The notes: generated by a model not told the origin, from the sequence alone. A stretch of DNA of 64,000 nucleotides from Paenibacillus sp. JZ16 (GCF_015326965.1 NZ_CP017659.1:620001-684000); one strand, 5' to 3'. Shown: positions 18,521 through 27,839, numbered from the stretch's first letter. Translations and numbers: made by a program.

Positions 18521-18747
18521 TAAAAGTATGATCCTCTTCATTATTTTTTTCAATAGAATTTGGAAAGTGAATCCGTTTGGACTAAAAGTTCGACGGAATG
18601 GAATAACTCTATCGATATTGGGTGTGAACGAACTCACACGAACCGGTTGATTTCTGATTGAAGCCCAGTTTCTTGGAATTTGTCAATTTGAATTCGTGTA
18701 TATTAAGATGGTGAAAATAGAAATTAAATCGGGGGAGAAACAAACCT

Positions 18748-19692
18748 ATGGAGGAATTTGCTCTTTCACATATCAGTACAGGAACGATTGTAGCACGGAA
18801 CCATGATCATAATGTTTACCAGTTGGCTCCTAAGCATGGGCAAGGTACTGCCTCCGTTCATGCTGTAATGCCTGGTGTTGAAGTGATTAGCTTAAACTTT
18901 CAGACGAGTCGGTATATACCAACCATTCACTCCAAGCGCAACATACTGGAATTAAATCACTGTAAAGAAGGACGAGCCGAGTGTAAAATGAACGACGGGT
19001 GCCTGCAATATATAGGCGAAGGTGATTTGTTCATGAACACAATGAGCAACCACAGTCAATGTATTGAACTTCCATTGGGTTACTATAAAGGGATAAACAT
19101 TACGATTGATTTGGAAAAGTTTGCAGGACACTTATCGGAATATCTGCCTGATTTTCCAATTGATGTTCCAGAAATAGCTCATCGCTTTTTTTTAAACGAT
19201 GCGTGCTTTTTTATTCAAGCAAAGGAAGAGATCCAGCATATCTTCTGTGGTATGTATTCGGTTCCTATAGAGGCCAGAACCACTTATTTCCGCCTTAAAG
19301 TACTCGAGATTTTAATATATCTTTATTATTTTGATGTCGTCAGCGAGAAACAAAAGACCATTTATGCCCGACAGCAAGTTGATATTATCAAACAGATTAA
19401 AAAGAAAATGATCCAAAATCTTGAACAAAGATTTACGATTGAAGAACTAGCACAGCAATACTGTATCAGTCCTACTGTACTCAAGACCACTTTCAAAGGA
19501 GTATATGGCGTCTCCATCGCGGCATATATGAAAGAGTATCGTATCAGGCAGGCAGCTTCTATGTTACATAAGACTCAAAAAAGTATCGGGGATATTGCTC
19601 TGGCGGTGGGATACAAAAGTCAGAGTAAATTCGGAGCTGCTTTTAAAGAGATTTATGAAATGAGTCCTCTCGAATACCGAAGCAAACATTAA
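18748..19692 (+). CDS. AraC-family transcriptional regulator
   Basis: A 314-residue regulator with an uncharacterised ~200-residue N-terminal region and a C-terminal AraC domain. The first HTH is FTIEELAQQYCISPTVLKTT and the second includes IGDIALAVGYKSQSKFGAAF, ending MSPLEYRSKH. The N-terminal part has stretches such as SRYIPTIHSKRNILELNHC reminiscent of AraC proteins that control siderophore or metal uptake, but this is only a resemblance. GGGGGAG lies about 11 bases before the ATG. It is divergent from the HMA-ATPase operon, and no obvious target gene follows it. Confidence 0.87.
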   Translation: MEEFALSHISTGTIVARNHDHNVYQLAPKHGQGTASVHAVMPGVEVISLNFQTSRYIPTIHSKRNILELNHCKEGRAECKMNDGCLQYIGEGDLFMNTMSNHSQCIELPLGYYKGINITIDLEKFAGHLSEYLPDFPIDVPEIAHRFFLNDACFFIQAKEEIQHIFCGMYSVPIEARTTYFRLKVLEILIYLYYFDVVSEKQKTIYARQQVDIIKQIKKKMIQNLEQRFTIEELAQQYCISPTVLKTTFKGVYGVSIAAYMKEYRIRQAASMLHKTQKSIGDIALAVGYKSQSKFGAAFKEIYEMSPLEYRSKH

Positions 19693-19727
19693 ATCAATGA
19701 ATATGAATTTTGGTTATTCCGAAAAAA

Positions 19728-19752
19728 GAGATTGCCGCAGCGATCTCCTTTT
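19728..19752 (+). terminator. Terminator after the AraC gene
   Basis: GAGATTGC-CGCA-GCGATCTC forms an 8-bp stem (one wobble) followed by CTTTTG, 36 bases after the stop. Confidence 0.6.
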
Positions 19753-19905
19753 GAACGATGAGCCTTACAGGACCCATGCCCAGCTATTCGTAAAAATCCA
19801 ATATACAAGCAGCGCCGGGACCTGGTTGCTGCTTGTTGACCTAAAGTGGCAGTCAGCAAGCCAGTCGGGGCAATCGCCAGTCTCTTTACAAGATCTAATG
19901 TATAT

Positions 19906-19953
19906 AAAAAGCCTGTTTGCCCCTACGATACGGTGGTTGCAAACAGGCTTTTT
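19906..19953. terminator. Bidirectional rho-independent terminator
   Basis: AAAAAGCCTGTTTGC and GCAAACAGGCTTTTT are perfect 15-bp arms with an 18-base loop. The A and T runs at the ends allow it to work on both strands, between the plus-strand AraC gene and the minus-strand phzF-like gene, whose stop is 9 bases away. Confidence 0.9.
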
Positions 19954-19961
19954 GAATCCGC

Positions 19962-20840
19962 TTAGATCGTGATATGTCTTCGTTCAATGCCAACCACAGC
20001 ACCGCCAACCCGTACCTGGTTGATTTCACCGCTATCGCTCAGGCGCAATCCTACCTTGATTTCAGAAGGACAATCCATCGAATACCCTTGCCTGAACTTG
20101 ACGTTCTCCACTTCCCGCAAAGATCGTTGGCCATGTTGGTACAAATAGCTGAGCAGGGCACCGTTGGATGTTCCTGTCGCGCTCTCCTCGGGAATATCGT
20201 ACAGCGGCGCAAAATTCCGGCACTCCGCAGCAGCATCGTCTGGCGTATCCAGCGTGAACAGATGATATCCAACCACATCATATTTTTCGCTTATGGCGGT
20301 TATAGCGTCAAAATTTGGCTTAACCTCATTCAAGAGCTTCCTGCTGCGAATCGGAATCAAAATGTCCCGCAGCCCCGTGGAAACAATCTGGATGGGCAAC
20401 CCGGATTCCAGATCCTCGGCATCCATCCCCAAAGATGGGGCGATTTCCTCACAGGATATCCTTTCAAGAAAATGTGGTAAAACCTGTGACAAATAAACAA
20501 AACCCTCGGAGCTAATAGCGACATCCAAAATCCCTGCCTTGGTTTCTATCGTATAGGAGGTCCCTTCCTTTGCCAAACCCAGCGAATGCATTAGTCCAAA
20601 TGCAGCAATCGTGGCGTGTCCGCACAGATCAACTTCGCTGGCGGGGGTGAGATAGCGGATTTTGTAATCCGCAAGCAAGGATTTTTCCATGAAGGCCGTC
20701 TCCGAAAAGCCCAATTCCTTCGCTATGAGTTGCATTTCGGCAGCATCCAGTGAAAGGCCATCTTCCAAGACAACGCCTGCTGGATTACCGCCACGCTCCC
20801 CTTTTGCAAACGCATTTAACGTATACACTTCCACATTCAT
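19962..20840 (-). CDS. PhzF-family isomerase/epimerase
   Basis: A 292-residue protein with the two-fold PhzF arrangement. The N-terminal half has YTLNAFAKGERGGNPAGVVL, the catalytic Glu in LGFSETAFME and the substrate loop EVDLCGHATIAAF. The second half has ESATGTSNGALLSYLYQHG, the matching loop. PhzF relatives isomerise small carboxylated metabolites, and most, like this one, lie outside any phenazine cluster. It stands alone on the minus strand with a terminator after it. The precise substrate is unknown. Confidence 0.92.
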   Translation of the reverse strand: MNVEVYTLNAFAKGERGGNPAGVVLEDGLSLDAAEMQLIAKELGFSETAFMEKSLLADYKIRYLTPASEVDLCGHATIAAFGLMHSLGLAKEGTSYTIETKAGILDVAISSEGFVYLSQVLPHFLERISCEEIAPSLGMDAEDLESGLPIQIVSTGLRDILIPIRSRKLLNEVKPNFDAITAISEKYDVVGYHLFTLDTPDDAAAECRNFAPLYDIPEESATGTSNGALLSYLYQHGQRSLREVENVKFRQGYSMDCPSEIKVGLRLSDSGEINQVRVGGAVVGIERRHITI

Positions 20841-21117
20841 GTTCCGCTCGTCCTCTCCTTATCAGGTCCATTACACCACGGACAGCTATGCCGACCTTCA
20901 ACATTTGCACAAGCTCGCCGTTTTCCGAACAGACCGGACTCTCTTGCTCTTTGAATCGGAACCCGTCTCGATAGCATCCCGTATCCTTAACGTTCAATAT
21001 GAATCCCCTTCCATTTCAAACAATTTGTAACTATCCAGCCGGAGAATCTGTAGGTACAACTAATTGGACCATTAATAAAGAAAAATAAGACGACTATATT
21101 TAGCACTACGCTGCCCG

Positions 21118-21696
21118 TTAGTGTAGTGCTCCCTCGAAAGACTGAGATCCAGCTACTACAAATAAAGCAATCTTCTTGGCGACTTCCTCTTTATTCGTGG
21201 TGACGCTACCTTTGGCCCATTGCAAGGCACCTTCATGAATGATTTGTGCAAAAATAGGCACAAACATGTTCTTTTCGTTATCGTTATACATTTGTTTCAA
21301 ACTTTTCGACAAAAAAGCCTTCAATTCATTTAGTATTTTTTCTTGCATTTGAGGTAAGACCAAGCCACCATAGCTGCTGCGACATTCAATGTTCGGTTGT
21401 TGATAGAAATCAGATACCGCTAAAATGAGTTGATATATACTGTCCTGATCGAATTTCACAACACCTGAAGTATGGTTTTTGATAGAAGCTGAGGCGAAAT
21501 CCCCCATAATAAAATCGATTAAATCGTATTTATCATTAAAGTGTGCATAGAATGTAGCCCGATTAACCTGCGCTCCCCTTGTTATATCCGCTATTGTAAT
21601 TTTTTCAAAATCCTTTTTAGAAGCCAAATTGAAAAAAGCATTAATCAATGATTGTTTTGTTTGAGTCATTCGTATATTCCTTGCTTTTGTCGCCAT
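21118..21696 (-). CDS. TetR/AcrR-family repressor
   Basis: A 192-residue repressor. The N-terminal HTH is ITIADITRGAQVNRATFYAH, followed by FNDKYDLIDF. The C-terminal ligand domain includes LVLPQMQEKILNELKAFLSK, in the style of the TetR_C_7/YxaF-like group. ATG 21696 with AGAGGTG upstream is chosen over GTG 21705. It is divergent from the SDR-like gene at 21852, and the 155-base gap should contain the operator, though no clear palindrome stands out. It probably represses that neighbour. Confidence 0.9.
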   Translation of the reverse strand: MATKARNIRMTQTKQSLINAFFNLASKKDFEKITIADITRGAQVNRATFYAHFNDKYDLIDFIMGDFASASIKNHTSGVVKFDQDSIYQLILAVSDFYQQPNIECRSSYGGLVLPQMQEKILNELKAFLSKSLKQMYNDNEKNMFVPIFAQIIHEGALQWAKGSVTTNKEEVAKKIALFVVAGSQSFEGALH

Positions 21697-21851
21697 ATCC
21701 TTCACCTCTAACCCAACAATTTATTATTCTTGTGGCTATAGCAACATTCGCACAGGGTTGTTGATTGTTGCATTAAACCTTTGGCTGTATAGTTTTCATT
21801 AAAGCAACATATGTTTCTTTTAATATATCATAGATAAGGAGCTAACGAATA

Positions 21852-22538
21852 ATGAAAACTATTGTCATCGTTGGTGCAGGTCTTGGATTAGGTTTGTCTC
21901 TAGCCAAAAAATTCGGAAAGAATGGATTTAGGGTAGCAGTGATTGCACGTAACCCTGAGAAATTAGCAATTATCGAACGTGAACTAAGAGGACTAAATAT
22001 TGAAACGCAATCTTTTGTAGCGGATGTTACGGACTTAGCTGCTTTAAAACAAGCCATTCAAGCAGCTAAACAAGAGTTTGGTTCGATTGATGTACTAGAA
22101 TTTAGCCCTTATGCCAGGGAGGATAAGTTCACAAACGTGCTGGAAACTACGCCTCAAAGTGTATTAGATATAATGAAAAGTTATTTGCTGGCCGGCGTTC
22201 TTTCCGTTAATGAGGTTCTACCGGATATGATAAATAACGGTTCTGGTGCAATTTTATTTACAACAGGCGTATCAACTATGTTCCCTTTACCTTATGCCGG
22301 GAATGCCGGAATCGTTGGGGCTGGTATTCGTAATTATGCCGCAAACCTGCACAATGAGTTGAAAGAAAAAGGTGTGTTTGTCGGACATCTTTCAATCGGA
22401 GCCATGATACAACCCGGAACAGAAGGGGACCCCGATGTTATTGCTGAAGCTTGGTATAATTTATATGAGAAAAAGGACCATTTTGAAGAAATATTCCCTC
22501 CAGGGCTTGATCCAACTAATATTCTTGGTGAAAATTAA
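21852..22538 (+). CDS. SDR-fold NAD(P)-binding protein with an atypical active site
   Basis: A 228-residue Rossmann protein. The cofactor loop is VGAGLGLGLSLAKKFG and the strand end SIDVLEFSPYA replaces the usual NNAG. At the catalytic position it has PYAGNAGIVGAGIRNYA, so Tyr is kept but the Lys of YxxxK is missing. It may bind NAD(P) without classical SDR catalysis. Divergent from the TetR gene, it is the likely target of that repressor. A strong terminator follows five bases after the stop, so it is monocistronic. Confidence 0.88.
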   Translation: MKTIVIVGAGLGLGLSLAKKFGKNGFRVAVIARNPEKLAIIERELRGLNIETQSFVADVTDLAALKQAIQAAKQEFGSIDVLEFSPYAREDKFTNVLETTPQSVLDIMKSYLLAGVLSVNEVLPDMINNGSGAILFTTGVSTMFPLPYAGNAGIVGAGIRNYAANLHNELKEKGVFVGHLSIGAMIQPGTEGDPDVIAEAWYNLYEKKDHFEEIFPPGLDPTNILGEN

Positions 22539-22542
22539 TACG

Positions 22543-22587
22543 AAAGAGATAAGACAACTATTGAAATGATAGTTGTCTTATCTCTTT
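22543..22587 (+). terminator. Terminator after the SDR-like gene
   Basis: AAAGAGATAAGACAACTAT and its complement form 19-bp arms around a 7-base loop and end in CTTTTA. A partial dispersed repeat, with CGACAATCGGAACATG and a TGTCCCTCGACA end, follows at 22611-22643. Confidence 0.85.
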
Positions 22588-22745
22588 TAATGCCTAGAGC
22601 AATCTCAAATCGACAATCGGAACATGTTTTTGTCCCTCGACAGGACTGTCTACAACCATATCCATTGTTCCATTGACATATTGGATCAAACAGTGAATGC
22701 ATCAAGAGATGCGTTGTTTAATTATAATGTCTAATACCATATTGT

Positions 22746-23312
22746 TTACGCTTTGCCCGCTACCTCCTCGATTTGTTTCAGCCACGTCGTACGCGTCGCC
22801 TCGTCGGAGCTCGGTACGGACTCGAAAAATACATGGTGCAACACCTCCATACCGCAATATTCAAATATTCCTTTGTCGGATGTCAATATTAACGCTTTGT
22901 CCATACCGCTAGCTGCATATTGGGCATGTGATTTCCCTAGCGTGTTGATGATTATGGCTTTTTTGCCTTTCAGCAATCCTTTCTGCTCCCCATTCACATA
23001 ACGATAGGCAAATCCGTAAGTAAAAACCCGCTCAATAAAACCTTTGACGATTGCAGGCAGTCCGGTCCACCAGATCGGATAGATGAAGGTAATCACGTCA
23101 GCCCATTTCAGATACTCCTGCTCCTGCTCAATGTCTTCACCTACGCCGCCTAGTATCTCGCTACTGCTAATGACGGGCTGGAACTCCATCGCATATAAAT
23201 CGCGTACGATAATCTCATGTCCTTTTTGACGGAGGCTTCGAACGGTAGTTTCCAAAATAGCATGGTTAAAGCTTACTTTTCTCGGATGGGCATACACGAT
23301 CAAATGGTTCAT
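22746..23312 (-). CDS. NAD(P)H-dependent quinone oxidoreductase (flavodoxin-like fold)
   Basis: A 188-residue flavoprotein of the YwrO/KefF/NQO family. It has LIVYAHPRKVSFNHAILE (phosphate-binding loop), FIYPIWWTGLPAIVKGFIER (FMN-binding) and the ending segment GIFEYCGMEVLHHVFFESV. The start is taken at MNHLIVYAHP, with GGAGA upstream, not the frame start six codons earlier. Enzymes of this family reduce quinones by two electrons or help activate potassium efflux. It is a single gene with a long upstream region carrying two copies of an operator-like palindrome. Confidence 0.92.
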   Translation of the reverse strand: MNHLIVYAHPRKVSFNHAILETTVRSLRQKGHEIIVRDLYAMEFQPVISSSEILGGVGEDIEQEQEYLKWADVITFIYPIWWTGLPAIVKGFIERVFTYGFAYRYVNGEQKGLLKGKKAIIINTLGKSHAQYAASGMDKALILTSDKGIFEYCGMEVLHHVFFESVPSSDEATRTTWLKQIEEVAGKA

Positions 23313-23356
23313 AGGGATATCTCCTCTCATTTAGCGCTTCAAATTGTGATGATTAT

Positions 23357-23371
23357 TGATTGATCAATTAC
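23357..23371. promoter_or_regulatory. Operator-like palindrome upstream of the quinone reductase gene
   Basis: TGATTGATCAATTAC, with the perfect core ATTGATCAAT, lies about 45 bases upstream of the ATG of the quinone reductase gene. The same 15-mer occurs in inverted orientation at 23578-23592. No regulator gene adjoins except the MerR gene, whose own site differs. Confidence 0.5.
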
Positions 23372-23577
23372 ATTTACATAAAAACAGCACATACCTCGAT
23401 CTGTACATCTGTAATACCACCTGCTCCAATACATGGACGACAAGACTCCCCTCGCCTCCCCTCAAGTCTTGTCTGATGACTTAAAGAACCCGTAAATCTA
23501 GTCAGTGAGATTAAGAGAATCTAAACGACACGCACCTCAAGATAAGTCGCTTGTCGATATTTGAATATGGATATTCA

Positions 23578-23592
23578 GTAATTGATCAATCA
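23578..23592. promoter_or_regulatory. Second, inverted copy of the TGATTGATCAATTAC site
   Basis: GTAATTGATCAATCA is the reverse complement of the site at 23357-23371. Two such sites 206 bases apart could allow looping by one repressor. Confidence 0.45.
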
Positions 23593-23792
23593 CTAACATG
23601 TTGACTATTTTATGTCTTCTTTCTCTGAAATGCAACTCATATTTCGTCATTTTTACATAAAATTTCATAATTCCATAGTTTGAGGCCCTCTGTAAATGAA
23701 TAAACTTGTCGCGATTTCATATTCGACGTTCAACCCACTGCCTTAACAGTATCATGTCAGTAATGTATATTTGACTCAAATACAATTATATA

Positions 23793-23827
23793 AAATACAA
23801 AGTCACTAATTTAGCGACTTTGTATTT
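23793..23827 (-). terminator. Terminator of the MerR gene
   Basis: AAATACAAAGTC and GACTTTGTATTT are perfect 12-bp arms, located 8 bases after the MerR stop. Confidence 0.7.
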
Positions 23828-23835
23828 GGGCATAA

Positions 23836-24219
23836 TCAAATTTTGATGTTAGTTCGTTCAATCTGAGATTCTATTACATCATATAGAGCAAGTTTATAGT
23901 TTATTTTATCTAAATTAAAATATAGCTCTCTTATGCTTTTCTCAATTTCTTTTTTATGATGGAGCATCATCATTTTTCGTTCCGAAATCGTCGAATCTCC
24001 TTCTTTATACAAGTAGACATACTTCTGAATTTGAGCAATCGGCATTCCTGTTGCTCTAAGCGCAGTAACGAAGTGAATCCAGCTTAAATCATTTTCGTCA
24101 TATAACCGCTTCCCATTTTCATTTCTCTTCACATGCGGAAGCAGCCCCTCCTTTTCGTAATATCGAAGTGTGGGAGCCGCTATTCCTGTCAATTCAGTCA
24201 CTTTCTTTATTGTCAACAT
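23836..24219 (-). CDS. MerR-family regulator
   Basis: A 127-residue MerR protein. The HTH and wing are KKVTELTGIAAPTLRYYEKE and GKRLYDENDLSWIHFVTALR, then a long dimerisation helix. The metal-binding Cys of CueR/MerR are absent, so it belongs to the AdhR/YhdM-like group that responds to aldehydes or other organic stress. It is divergent from the SDR gene at 24452. The same palindrome, TTAAAGTAAACTTTAA, lies before both genes. Confidence 0.92.
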   Translation of the reverse strand: MLTIKKVTELTGIAAPTLRYYEKEGLLPHVKRNENGKRLYDENDLSWIHFVTALRATGMPIAQIQKYVYLYKEGDSTISERKMMMLHHKKEIEKSIRELYFNLDKINYKLALYDVIESQIERTNIKI

Positions 24220-24241
24220 AAATAAAACTCATCACCTCCTA

Positions 24242-24257
24242 TTAAAGTAAACTTTAA
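24242..24257. promoter_or_regulatory. MerR operator at the regulator's own promoter
   Basis: TTAAAGTAAACTTTAA lies about 25 bases upstream of the merR-type ATG. It matches the site in the divergent SDR promoter, indicating autoregulation. Confidence 0.65.
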
Positions 24258-24377
24258 TTGATTTTTTGGCAAATCTAATTAAAAACCAAATTGACGCTGT
24301 AAAAAGAAGAGAAAAATATGATGAAATCAAATATTTCACTGGTTCAATTATACACTAATTTTTTCAGTGAAAATGTC

Positions 24378-24408
24378 TTGACTTAAAGTAAACTTTATCA
24401 TCTATGAT
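24378..24408 (+). promoter_or_regulatory. MerR-controlled promoter with 19-bp spacer
   Basis: TTGACT and TATGAT are separated by 19 bases, the long spacer typical of MerR-activated promoters. The spacer contains TAAAGTAAACTTTA, the operator shared with the regulator's own promoter. It drives the SDR gene starting 44 bases downstream. Confidence 0.75.
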
Positions 24409-24451
24409 AACAATGCAATTAAAAAATGAGTTCTGGAAGGATGAAGTTACA

Positions 24452-25207
24452 ATGAATAATATCTCAATCGTCACTGGTGGTAGCCGTGGACTTGGTCGCA
24501 ATACTGCCATCAGTATTGCCCGTCATGGCGGTGACGTCATCTTGACCTATCGTAGCCAAGCAGAAGAAGCAAAGTCTGTTGTTGCTGAGATCGAATCTTT
24601 GGGTCGTAAAGCAGTGGCATTACAACTTGATGTTGGAAATATTGCCAGCTTTGCGGCCTTTGCTGAGACAGTACGTTCGACCCTGCGGTCAACGTGGGAT
24701 AGTGACACTTTCGATCATTTAGTGAATAATGCCGGCCACGGAGAAATGATAGACTATGCCTAAACTACTGAAGCTCAGTTCGACGGCCTGTTCAATGTGC
24801 ATGTCAAAGGCGTATTTTTCTTGACCCAGGCTCTTCTGCCGCTTCTTGCAGATGGTGGTCGTATCGTGAACTTCTCATCGGGACTCACTCGCGTTTCTTA
24901 TCCTGGCTTCTCTGCCTATTCCGCCGCAAAGGGTGCGGTCGAGATTCTAACCATCTATTTGGCCAAAGAACTTGGTCACCGAGGTATAACCGCCAATACT
25001 ATTGCACCTGGTGCAATCGAAACCGATTTTCTAGGAGGTTCTGTACGCGACATACCTGCTTACAATGACACGTTTGCCTCGATGACTGCCCTTGGTCGAG
25101 TCGGCGTACCCGAGGACATTGGTCCTGCAGTCGCTAACCTACTTGGATCCGACAATCGCTGGATTAATGCACAGAGAATCGAAGTTTCGGGTGGTCAGAA
25201 TATCTGA
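24452..25207 (+). pseudogene. Short-chain dehydrogenase/reductase gene interrupted by a stop codon
   Basis: The frame starts MNNISIVTGGSRGLGRNTA (AAGGATG nine bases before the ATG) and continues in one frame to 25207. It includes LVNNAGHGE, the catalytic YSAAKGAVEIL and IAPGAIETDF, all expected for a ~250-residue classical SDR. One TAA at 24761-24763 splits it after MIDYA. No frameshift is present and all SDR motifs are intact on both sides, so the lesion is recent, or a sequencing error. It is the target of the MerR promoter upstream. Confidence 0.85.
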
Positions 25208-25344
25208 TCGCAAGTAATAGCAGCAAAGACAATCCGTGAAACTAGAGCTGTTGCCGAACGAATACGACCATATTGTGTGTCTAAGGATAGTGTCAGCTAT
25301 GCTTCCTATGATCCACTCTATTCCAACTATTCTATCCTTAGTTC

Positions 25345-25390
25345 AAGAAGCAAAGGCAGCCCATCTCTTGGTCGACTGCCTTTGCTTCTT
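25345..25390 (+). terminator. Terminator downstream of the SDR pseudogene
   Basis: AAGAAGCAAAGGCAG and CTGCCTTTGCTTCTT are perfect 15-bp arms around a 16-base loop, followed by TAGGGG. Confidence 0.75.
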
Positions 25391-25500
25391 TAGGGGTATC
25401 TTTTCCTGATAATTCAATAAACCGTAATTCATTTGGTTAAGCCAATAGATCATTAATCAATATCATGAGTAATAACGATATTGCGTTACCCCTACCTTGC

Positions 25501-26409
25501 CTACATATCCACCTTTTGCATATTGCCGCGCTTTTGCAGTGATTTCATCTTGAGGTTTACAAGTGCAATACCTATGATAATTAGAATAAGTCCCACCACC
25601 ATCTTGGTCGTAATCGTTTCTCCCAAAAAGAGAACGCTGATCACGATCGCAATGAGCGGGACCAGAAAATTAAACGATCCGATTTTGCCGGCTTCGCCCG
25701 ATCTAACAAGCAGAAAGAAAACGAGCCAGGTCAAGGCCGTACAGAAGATTGCAATTACCGATAAAGTCGAGATAAACGTTTGGTTCCAAGCGATATCCGT
25801 CCAGTTTTCAACGGTAGTACCCGCTATCAACAATACAATTCCACCAAAAATCATCTGAAGGGTAGTCAACCAGATTGCATCGACTTTAGTAGATGTTTTC
25901 TTCATATAAATCGTACCGAATGTCCAAGTAATCGTGCTGGCTAAACCAAGCAAGATACCAACGGTCGAAATATTTCCAGAGCCATCGTTTATGCTGATAA
26001 CAGCGACTCCTATAAAGCCTAGAACCAAGCCGACTATTTTGAAAGCGTTCATGGATTCGCCTAACCACAACCAAGCTCCGATTCCGAGAAGAACGGGCTG
26101 CATGAACACGATCGTCGAAAATAGACCGGCAGGCATCATATTCAATCCGAACGTTTGAAAACCGAAAAAGAGAATGATATTCAGTAATCCGGAGATTAGG
26201 CAAATATGCCAAGTATGCTTCAAATTAAGATATCTATAACGCGGCAAAGCGAAAAGAAGCAGAATGAGACCTCCGATCGCGATCCTCAAGCCGGCAAAAA
26301 GCAATGGGGGTGCAAACTCGAGTGCATATTTGGACAACGGCCAGTTCACTCCCCACATTGCGACTAAAAAGGTTAACAGGATAACAGTAAGTGTTCGCGA
26401 AAGTTGCAT
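25501..26409 (-). CDS. EamA/DMT-superfamily metabolite exporter
   Basis: A 302-residue membrane protein with ten hydrophobic segments arranged as two EamA repeats. The first repeat holds VAMWGVNWPLSKYALEF and the second ITWTFGTIYMKKTS. The lysine-rich tail after residue 290 is cytoplasmic. Family members export amino acids or related metabolites; this one cannot be assigned a substrate. AAGGAG lies 12 bases before the ATG. The divergent LysR gene is the likely regulator. Confidence 0.92.
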   Translation of the reverse strand: MQLSRTLTVILLTFLVAMWGVNWPLSKYALEFAPPLLFAGLRIAIGGLILLLFALPRYRYLNLKHTWHICLISGLLNIILFFGFQTFGLNMMPAGLFSTIVFMQPVLLGIGAWLWLGESMNAFKIVGLVLGFIGVAVISINDGSGNISTVGILLGLASTITWTFGTIYMKKTSTKVDAIWLTTLQMIFGGIVLLIAGTTVENWTDIAWNQTFISTLSVIAIFCTALTWLVFFLLVRSGEAGKIGSFNFLVPLIAIVISVLFLGETITTKMVVGLILIIIGIALVNLKMKSLQKRGNMQKVDM

Positions 26410-26510
26410 TTATCTTCAGCGCTCCTTTGTGTAATGGTGATTACCATGGTACAATAGATCAACTTATAAATAAAATGCATGTTTATTATGAAGGAGATAT
26501 CATAATTGTT

Positions 26511-27401
26511 ATGACACATTCGCAATTGATGTTGTTTGTGAAAATAGTCGAGACTGGTAGCTTTACCAAAGCCGGTGAGCAATTAAATATGACACAACCT
26601 GCCGTCAGCCGAGCCATCTCAACGCTTGAATCGGAATTAGGAGTCACTCTCATGATTCGTGAACGAAAAAGCGGGGTTATCCTCACCGATATCGGCTTGC
26701 GCTTGCTTGCCATATTCAGAGAGATTTTGCATGGATACAATAAGGTAGAGCAGGAGGTAACCGCTGAAAAAGGGTTTGAAGTTGGCACCGTTCGTGTCGG
26801 GGTGTTCCCGATTGTGTCCGCGCACTTCTTGCCGAAATTATTGCGAATCATTGGGGAGAAGCATCCGGGGCTGACATTTGAACTGTTTGAAGGAACCATC
26901 GAAGAGATTAAAAAATGGCTAGAATCCAGAATAATCGATGTCGGTTGGATTATACCGCCGGGCAACGAGCTTGAAACGATTCCGTTCTTTCGAGATGAAT
27001 TATGCCTGGTCCATCGGGATGATCATCCCTTGCAAAGCCGCCAAACCATTCATATTACGGATCTGGATAATGAACCTATGATTGTGTGCAAAGGCGGGTT
27101 TGTAACGCCGATTTTTGAGCTATTTAAGCAATTCCGAACCACGTTGTACGCCAAATATAACGGTCACAACATAAACACAGCGTTGAGCATGATTCAAGAA
27201 GGCTTGGGAATCTCGATCGTATCGAAAACTTCTTTGTCGCTATCTACACTGCCACCTAATGTCCGCATCCGGACCATTAATCCGCAGCCCTATAGAGACA
27301 TTCACTTGGCAGTTCCTTCATTAAAGGAGGCTTCACACGGGGTGAAACTGTTCCTCCAGACTGCAAAGGAGCTTTATTTATCCGGGGATCGGTTCCACTA
27401 A
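26511..27401 (+). CDS. LysR-family transcriptional regulator
   Basis: A 296-residue LysR protein. The N-terminal HTH is GSFTKAGEQLNMTQPAVSRA, then STLESELGVTL, and the C-terminal effector domain follows (VGVFPIVSAHFLPKLLRIIG, MIQEGLGISIVS). The open frame reaches back to 26391, overlapping the divergent exporter gene. MTHSQLMLFVKIVETG is the natural start, although the AAGGAG site is 14 bases away, a little far. It is divergent from the EamA exporter gene and probably activates it in response to the exported metabolite. Confidence 0.92.
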   Translation: MTHSQLMLFVKIVETGSFTKAGEQLNMTQPAVSRAISTLESELGVTLMIRERKSGVILTDIGLRLLAIFREILHGYNKVEQEVTAEKGFEVGTVRVGVFPIVSAHFLPKLLRIIGEKHPGLTFELFEGTIEEIKKWLESRIIDVGWIIPPGNELETIPFFRDELCLVHRDDHPLQSRQTIHITDLDNEPMIVCKGGFVTPIFELFKQFRTTLYAKYNGHNINTALSMIQEGLGISIVSKTSLSLSTLPPNVRIRTINPQPYRDIHLAVPSLKEASHGVKLFLQTAKELYLSGDRFH

Positions 27402-27839
27402 TGTTCAATTATCGCGCATGGCAGAAGATTCAGTTCCCCAAATAATTAGTATTTTTAAAATCCTCAGCAATAGTTCTTTCTGTACTAGTTCGATTTCGAA
27501 TATCAATGCTTAAGACATCTTGTTCTATTAGCATTTTGTTCAGCATTTGAAGGCAAAAGCATAGATGTAGCTGTAGCGATGAGTGGTTCATAGTTGATTA
27601 CAAAGGCCAAAGTAGATGAAAATTAGAGGAACAAACCGTTTAAACAAGACATTCCCTCCAGTATTTTGTGTATTATACCCTTGTTTTATATTAGCGACTT
27701 TCAATGGGAACATGATCCTGTCCCCCGGCATAAATCTTTCTCTCCACCCCACTGAACAAAAATTTTGCCCTACTTCTGGTAAGGTTCCCCGTATCATCTA
27801 TAGCGCAGTTTGGTGCGACTAAACGGTAAGCCTATTCGA
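27402..27839. other. Gene-free region with a partial dispersed repeat (copy D)
   Basis: At 27691-27730, TTAGCGACTTTCAATGGGAACATGATCCTGTCCCCCGGCA corresponds to the right half of the palindromic family; the left half is missing. No other gene or RNA was recognised. Confidence 0.6.

Larger units (their letters stand above)
23313..23792. other. 480-base gene-free region with two inverted operator-like sites
   Basis: Apart from the paired TGATTGATCAATTAC sites at 23357 and 23578, no ORF with coding character, RNA gene or known repeat was seen. Confidence 0.6.

Noticed and set aside
19697..19972. 91-codon plus-strand frame after the AraC gene
   Set aside because: It runs through two terminators and has no protein-family features.
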